This document shows positions 13,556-17,245 of a stretch of DNA of 17,245 nt, piece by piece. The notes beneath the pieces are model-generated. The model saw only the letters and a list, made by a program, of their open reading frames with translations, had not been told where the DNA came from and did not search any database. The stretch is from NCBI GenBank assembly GCA_026692885.1, contig JAPLNJ010000253.1:1-17245 (forward strand), given 5' to 3'. Position 1 is the stretch's first letter. Each line of letters starts with the position of its first letter. The stretch is from Planctomycetota bacterium. GTDB lineage: Bacteria > Planctomycetota > Planctomycetia > Pirellulales > Pirellulaceae. The position numbers were made by a program, and so were the translations under genes.

Positions 13556-14380
13556 GTGACCTCAGGAAAGGCGTCCGCCTCGAACAAATACGCCGTGCCC
13601 GCCGTCGAGCAGATGCTCGACATCGTGGAGCACCTCGCACAGAACCACCGCACCTACGGCATCACCGAACTGGCACGCCAGCTCGGGATCTCCACCCACG
13701 GCGTGTTCCGCATCCTGAGGTGCCTCGCCCAGCGCGGCTACGCCGAGGCCGATCCGGCTGGTGGTTACCAACTCGGCACGAAGTTCTTCACGCTCGGCAT
13801 GCAATTGCAGGCACGCTTCGACCTGCGCCGGCGTGCGCGTCCCCACGTGGAGCGACTTTGCGAGCAGTCTGGCGAGACGGTGCAGCTCTACAGTTTGCAG
13901 GGCAGCCACGCGCTGGTGCTGGACTGCGTGACGCCCGCGGCCAGTTCATTCCTCCAGGTCTTGCCCGGCAGCCGGATGGAAATCCATGCCAGTGCGTTCA
14001 GCAAGGCAATCCTGGCGTTCCTGCCAGAGGACGAGGCGCGCCGGCGGCTCCCGCGCAAGCTATCTGCGCTCACGCCGCACACGGTCACGGATCGCGAAAA
14101 GTTGTTTGCCGAGTTGGCGTGCACTCGGGCCAGCGGACTCGCCTACGACCGGGAAGGCTACATGCTGGGCCTCTTCTGCATCGGGGCGCCGGTATTCGAC
14201 GTGAACGGCGAGGTGGTGGCCGGCGTCGGCGTCTCAGGGTTCGTGAGCGTGTCGCACCCGGACAAACAAGCCGAGCTGGAACAATCCGTACTCGCGTGTG
14301 CCGATCACATCGCGCGCGACATCGGCTACGACGGCGCGCTCTTCGAGGGATTTCGATCACAACGGAAGAAGAACCAATGA
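13556..14380 (+). CDS. IclR-family transcriptional regulator
   Basis: A 274-residue regulator. An N-terminal winged HTH (about residues 12-75) contains VPAVEQMLDIVEHLA, ITELARQLGISTHGVFRIL and the wing GYQLGTKFFTLG. The C-terminal effector domain runs from about residue 85 to 265 and keeps MEIHASAFSKAILAFLP, the family's H-x-x-A/S-x-G-K-A-x-L-A-x-L pattern with Ser in place of Gly, then GLAYDREGYMLGLFCIGAPVFD and GVGVSGF. GTG 13556 is chosen because GGGAG (13543-13547) lies 8 nt before it; an in-frame TTG at 13520 would add 12 residues but would begin inside the candidate operator. The stop overlaps the ATG of the HzsA-like gene, so the two are likely co-transcribed. The ligand is probably a small organic acid or aromatic compound. 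Confidence 0.92.
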   Translation: MTSGKASASNKYAVPAVEQMLDIVEHLAQNHRTYGITELARQLGISTHGVFRILRCLAQRGYAEADPAGGYQLGTKFFTLGMQLQARFDLRRRARPHVERLCEQSGETVQLYSLQGSHALVLDCVTPAASSFLQVLPGSRMEIHASAFSKAILAFLPEDEARRRLPRKLSALTPHTVTDREKLFAELACTRASGLAYDREGYMLGLFCIGAPVFDVNGEVVAGVGVSGFVSVSHPDKQAELEQSVLACADHIARDIGYDGALFEGFRSQRKKNQ

Positions 14381-14442
14381 AACCGACACTTACGCTCTTC
14401 ACCGTCCTCCTGTTCGCGCCGCTAACCGCGTTGTACGCCGCT
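14377..14442 (+). repeat. Signal-peptide cassette, copy E (66 nt)
   Basis: Full-length copy encoding MKPTLTLFTVLLFAPLTALYAA, fused in frame to the HzsA-like protein. It shares GCGCCG, the following ACCG and GCCGCTGAT with copy C. It starts in an ATGA overlap with the IclR gene. Confidence 0.75.
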
Positions 14443-15834
14443 GATGCGCCGCAACCGGCGGCCCAACCTGCTCCGGGCAGTCCGCCGGAATCCGAGGACG
14501 GGCTGCACCGCTACGACGACCGGACTGTGTGCTTCGACCCGGATTGGCAATACACGGGCGTGAGTGGCAAGACGCGCTGGGGGCGGTGCTCCGAGAAGGC
14601 CGGCGCCAAGGTGGAGTTCGACTTCCTCGGAACTGCGGTGGAACTCGTCCACAGTGTGGGCGCTCACGACACTTGGGGCGTCGTTTGCCCCGACTCGAAC
14701 CAGCCGTTCGGCTTGGCCTGTGTCGAGATTGATGGCCGGCCCGCCGCTGCAATTCCGGACGCTGTCGGGACTGATGCGGAGGGTCGGGCGGTGATTGATA
14801 CCAGTCGCGGCAGACTAACGGATGTCGCAGGTCGTCTGGGGGAGGGATACGGAGGCGCCGGCCGGACACCGTTGGTGCGCGGCCTGACGCCCGGCCGCCA
14901 CCGCTTGACGCTGGCCAATCTGGGGCAACCTTCCAAGTCCGGCGGCGGCACCAAGGTGGCGGTCATCGGGTTCCTTGTCGCGGCGGAAATCCCCGGCCAT
15001 GAATCGCAGCAACAGGCGTGGCGCATCGCGGACGCCCTACGCGGCGGCGAGGGCTGGCGGCAGCGGGCGACGGAACTGGCCTCGACCGTGAAGACCGCTG
15101 GCGATTTGCGCCGCATGGAGGAACTGCTGACGGCATCGCAGAAACTGGATACGGCGACGAGCCGGATGCGCTCGGTGCGTGCAGAGCCGCTGCCGTCCGT
15201 GATGGTCAGGCGGGAGAAGGAGTGCTGGAAGCCGAACGCGGACACGAAGGCTTACCTGGAACGACTGGCCGCCTTGAAGCAACGCATCGACAGCCAACTG
15301 GCGGCCGCCGAGGCCTTCCACTTCGAGTTGGCCGAGGACCCGCGGTTCCAGTCGCTGCTGGCAGACGCTCGGGCGACGGATCGGGAGGTGGAGCGATTCT
15401 TCCGGGCAGAGACACGCTCCCTGCCCCCGATCATCTTTTTCACCGGCGCCCCGCTGCGGTCTGGTGCGGTCCCGAACTACGTATGGCAGAGTCAGCCGGA
15501 GGGCAACCGGTGGGGCTGCAGCATCCGCATCTGGGATCCCGCGCACCCGGACACGCCGGCCAAGACAATCTTCGAGGAGGCAGACTCGCTGAACTTCGAT
15601 CTGAACCTGTCCTACGACGCCCGAACCGTCTTCTTCTCCATGCGCCGCCACAAGGCGCAGTGCTGGCAGATCTACGAAATGAACGTCGCTGGTTCGGGAC
15701 TCAGACAGATCACCAGCGGGCCGCACTACAATGTCTGCCCGGTGCTGCTTCCGGACGCATCGCGTTCCTGTCCAGCCGCACGCCGGGCTATCACACGGTT
15801 TGCCAATCGGGACCGTCGATGCACGTCCACGTGA
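14377..15834 (+). CDS. HzsA-like secreted beta-propeller protein, N-terminal part (before frameshift)
   Basis: First part of one gene split by a frameshift near 15755. Residues 1-22 are the recurrent signal peptide. After a Pro/Ala linker, about 45-215 look like a galactose-binding-type beta-sandwich (VCFDPDWQYTGVSG, VEFDFLGTAVELVHS, GLTPGRHRLTLANLG). About 225-355 is helical and charged, possibly coiled-coil. About 360-460 begins a propeller (PPIIFFTGAPLR, LNLSYDARTVFFSMRR, QIYEMNVAGSGLRQITSG), typical of the HzsA-like family: relatives of the hydrazine synthase alpha subunit that are widespread in PVC bacteria outside anammox. The true sequence ends at PVLLPD (about 15756); the last 25 or so codons to TAG... 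are out of frame. The ATG overlaps the IclR stop, suggesting one operon. Hydrazine synthesis is not implied. Confidence 0.75.
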   Translation: MKPTLTLFTVLLFAPLTALYAADAPQPAAQPAPGSPPESEDGLHRYDDRTVCFDPDWQYTGVSGKTRWGRCSEKAGAKVEFDFLGTAVELVHSVGAHDTWGVVCPDSNQPFGLACVEIDGRPAAAIPDAVGTDAEGRAVIDTSRGRLTDVAGRLGEGYGGAGRTPLVRGLTPGRHRLTLANLGQPSKSGGGTKVAVIGFLVAAEIPGHESQQQAWRIADALRGGEGWRQRATELASTVKTAGDLRRMEELLTASQKLDTATSRMRSVRAEPLPSVMVRREKECWKPNADTKAYLERLAALKQRIDSQLAAAEAFHFELAEDPRFQSLLADARATDREVERFFRAETRSLPPIIFFTGAPLRSGAVPNYVWQSQPEGNRWGCSIRIWDPAHPDTPAKTIFEEADSLNFDLNLSYDARTVFFSMRRHKAQCWQIYEMNVAGSGLRQITSGPHYNVCPVLLPDASRSCPAARRAITRFANRDRRCTST

Positions 15835-17024
15835 TGAACCGCGACGGCTCTGACGCGCGCGACCTGAGCACGAACACGCTCACCGATTTCGGCCTCACGA
15901 TCCTTCAGGACGGCCGGCTGCTGTTTACGCGGTGGGAATACGTGGATGTGACGCTGACGTATCGTCAGAGCCTGTGGACGCAGTATCCCGACGGCCGCCA
16001 GTTCCAACTCTACTTCGGCAACACGATCATCGATCCCGCGACCTTCTGGCAGGCCCGTGAGATCCCCGGCCGTGACGCCCTCGTCTGCACGCTGGCGCCG
16101 CATCATCACTCGCCTTACGGGGCGATCGGTCTGGTGAAGAACCGGTTCGGGCAGGAAGCGCCGCGCGACGTCGGTTTCCGCTGGATCACGCAGGAATTCC
16201 CCGCCGTTTTGGATATGAACCTGTTCTGGGCGTACCGCGATCCATACCCAGTGGGCGAGAACCGTTTTCTGGTGTCGTATGGCGGCGGGGGCGTGAACCG
16301 CTATCGACTGTACTTGCTTGACGACCTGGATAACAAGCAACTGATCTACGACGACCCCGCCACCAGTTGCTTCTACTCGCAGCTGCTGAGGCCCCGCCCG
16401 CTGCCCGCCACGGTGCCGGACTTGGTGCATCGTGCGCACGTTGACACGCTCCATGTCCCGGCCGCTCCGCCGGGCCAGTTGGCCGACGCCGACGTGCCCT
16501 TGGGCCGGTTCATCGTGTCCGACGTCTACCACGGCCTGGAACCCGCTGTCCGGCGTGGACGGATCAAGTATCTCCGCATCATGGAGCAACTGCCCAAGAC
16601 GGTCAACCGCACCTGGTACACGGTTCCACTCGAAGATCTCCGCCGCATCCACGAGTGGATTGATGCGATGATTCCCTACTACCCGACCACGGACTATGCA
16701 CGCCGGGAAGCCCAGTCGAACCGTGACAAATGGGCCCATCCCGATCGCAAGGATCTGTTGGACTGGTTCACCAAGGGGTTTGCCCCCGTCTATGACCGGC
16801 GCTGCGGCGCCTGCCACGGCAACACGAACGAGCAAGGCTTACCCTCGGTTCGCCAGGGGGCCTGGATCGACTTGACCAAACCCGAATGGAGCCCGGCCCT
16901 GACGGCGCATTTGGCCAAGGCCGCCAACGGTCGCGGGATTGCGGCCCAGGGTTTCGAGTTCGCCAGCACCGCCGACCCGGACTACCAAGCCCTGCTGGCG
17001 GCCATTGTCGAGGGCAGGCCTTGA
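15819..17024 (+). CDS. HzsA-like protein, C-terminal part with haem c motif (after frameshift)
   Basis: Continuation of the gene starting at 14377. Protein sense resumes at about 15756 (IAFLSSRTPGYH); ATG 15819 is only the first start codon in this frame. DGRLLFTRWEYVD, a hallmark of HzsA-like propellers, is followed by ALVCTLAPHHHSP, CFYSQLLRPRPLP and RGRIKYLRIMEQLPK. Near the end CGACH (16803-16817) is a CxxCH site for one covalent haem c, consistent with export. The fault is one missing base (giving PDGIAFLS) or four (giving PDGRIAFLS) at 15754-15758; no slippery run is there, so programmed frameshifting is unlikely and either mutation or a read/assembly error is the explanation. With the frame restored the protein has about 880 residues. 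The last codons and stop lie inside a MITE-like element. Confidence 0.75.
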   Translation: MHVHVMNRDGSDARDLSTNTLTDFGLTILQDGRLLFTRWEYVDVTLTYRQSLWTQYPDGRQFQLYFGNTIIDPATFWQAREIPGRDALVCTLAPHHHSPYGAIGLVKNRFGQEAPRDVGFRWITQEFPAVLDMNLFWAYRDPYPVGENRFLVSYGGGGVNRYRLYLLDDLDNKQLIYDDPATSCFYSQLLRPRPLPATVPDLVHRAHVDTLHVPAAPPGQLADADVPLGRFIVSDVYHGLEPAVRRGRIKYLRIMEQLPKTVNRTWYTVPLEDLRRIHEWIDAMIPYYPTTDYARREAQSNRDKWAHPDRKDLLDWFTKGFAPVYDRRCGACHGNTNEQGLPSVRQGAWIDLTKPEWSPALTAHLAKAANGRGIAAQGFEFASTADPDYQALLAAIVEGRP

Positions 17025-17182
17025 TCGGAACCTTGCGCAAAACGCTAGCAGGGTGGCTGGTGGCTGAGCCTCGGCGAAGCCCCAGCAACAGTGGACTGGG
17101 GCTTCGCTTAGGCTCAGCCACCAGCCACCCGGCCTGTTGCCAGCACCAGCAGCAGTGCGCAACCTTACGATCAAAGCCTGCC
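17013..17182. mobile_element. MITE/REP-like near-palindromic element, about 170 bp
   Basis: Outer inverted repeats of 27 nt, 17013-17039 and 17156-17182, agree at 23 of 27 positions by hand alignment (GGCAGGCCTTGATCG against the complement of CGATCAAAGCCTGCC, then on to TTGCGCA). Inside them two 35-nt arms, 17051-17085 and 17096-17130, are complementary at 33 of 35 positions around a 10-nt loop, giving a very stable hairpin. No coding capacity. The left end supplies the last residues and TGA stop of the HzsA-like gene. No T-run follows, but the hairpin may still end transcription. Confidence 0.65.
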
Positions 17183-17202
17183 GCTCGCCTTATGATCAAG
17201 GC
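17163..17202 (+). repeat. Short direct repeat at the right end of the element
   Basis: CCTTACGATCAAAGC (17163-17177) and CCTTATGATCAAGGC (17188-17202) differ at two of 15 positions, spaced 25 nt start to start. The second may be an extra terminus or the start of another element continuing past the window. Confidence 0.4.
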
Positions 17203-17245
17203 GGAACGTGGCAACGCCGTCCTTCCAGAAACAGACAGCGTGCGT

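Noticed and set aside
13720..14376. Extension of the HzsA-like ORF upstream of ATG 14377
   Set aside because: The upstream portion is an out-of-frame reading of the IclR gene; the signal peptide fixes the start at 14377.
15745..15765. Programmed ribosomal frameshift in the HzsA-like gene
   Set aside because: No slippery heptamer or adjacent stimulatory structure is seen; the missing base(s) better fit mutation or sequencing error.
15726..16835. Minus-strand open frame of 369 codons
   Set aside because: Antisense to the HzsA-like gene, whose plus-strand reading has clear family motifs and a CxxCH site.
14377..17024. Hydrazine synthase and anammox metabolism
   Set aside because: Only an HzsA-like single gene is present, with no HzsB/C or hydrazine dehydrogenase; similar proteins are common in non-anammox PVC bacteria.

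Overview
The window is GC-rich, densely coding DNA. It most resembles a genome of the PVC group (Planctomycetota, Verrucomicrobiota, Lentisphaerota or Kiritimatiellota), probably an anaerobe or facultative anaerobe that feeds on glycans. This is inferred from gene content: glycyl radical enzymes with their activase, sulfatase remnants, a beta-helix carbohydrate-type protein, a LamG plus sialidase-like secreted protein, and an HzsA-like beta-propeller protein with one haem c motif. No rRNA, tRNA or complete transposase was found.

Layout. 1-2883: the 3' part of a glycyl radical enzyme (GRE) gene, two tandem 24-bp hairpin repeats, the GRE-activating radical SAM enzyme, and a wrecked second GRE gene. 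2880-5170: a graveyard of chimeric or truncated genes (beta-helix protein, transposase-like remnant, central sulfatase fragment, orphan C-terminal domain, truncated secreted protein). 5100-8243 (minus): a 1047-residue STAND ATPase with a DUF4062/TIR-like N-terminus, a NACHT centre and an FGE/C-type-lectin-fold C-terminus. It looks like an imported NLR-type defence gene. 8244-9400: no intact gene, but two unrecognised coding-like fragments, GspE/PilB-like scraps set between 27-nt repeats, and a sulfatase tail. 9398-11518: an orphan signal peptide, an AraC-type DNA-binding domain (minus), a 5'-truncated DHDPS/NAL-family aldolase, and a BASS-family transporter. 11634-17024: a secreted LamG/sialidase-like protein, an IclR-family regulator, and a large HzsA-like secreted protein split by one frameshift. 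17013-17182: a MITE-like near-palindromic element that overlaps the end of that gene.

The most unusual overall feature is one recurring DNA cassette of about 66 nt. It encodes a signal peptide of the form MKHTLTLLTALLLAPLAALHAA. It occurs five times, plus one 18-nt partial copy, each time in front of a different and often broken coding sequence. Two copies begin in an ATGA overlap with the stop of the gene before them. The cassette looks like a dispersed homology block at which secreted-protein genes have been cut and rejoined.

Working together: the GRE and its activase form one anaerobic radical-enzyme module. The aldolase fragment and BASS transporter are translationally coupled. The sialidase-like protein, IclR regulator and HzsA-like protein read as a plus-strand group with its own candidate promoter and operator before the regulator. 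The NACHT gene stands alone on the opposite strand.
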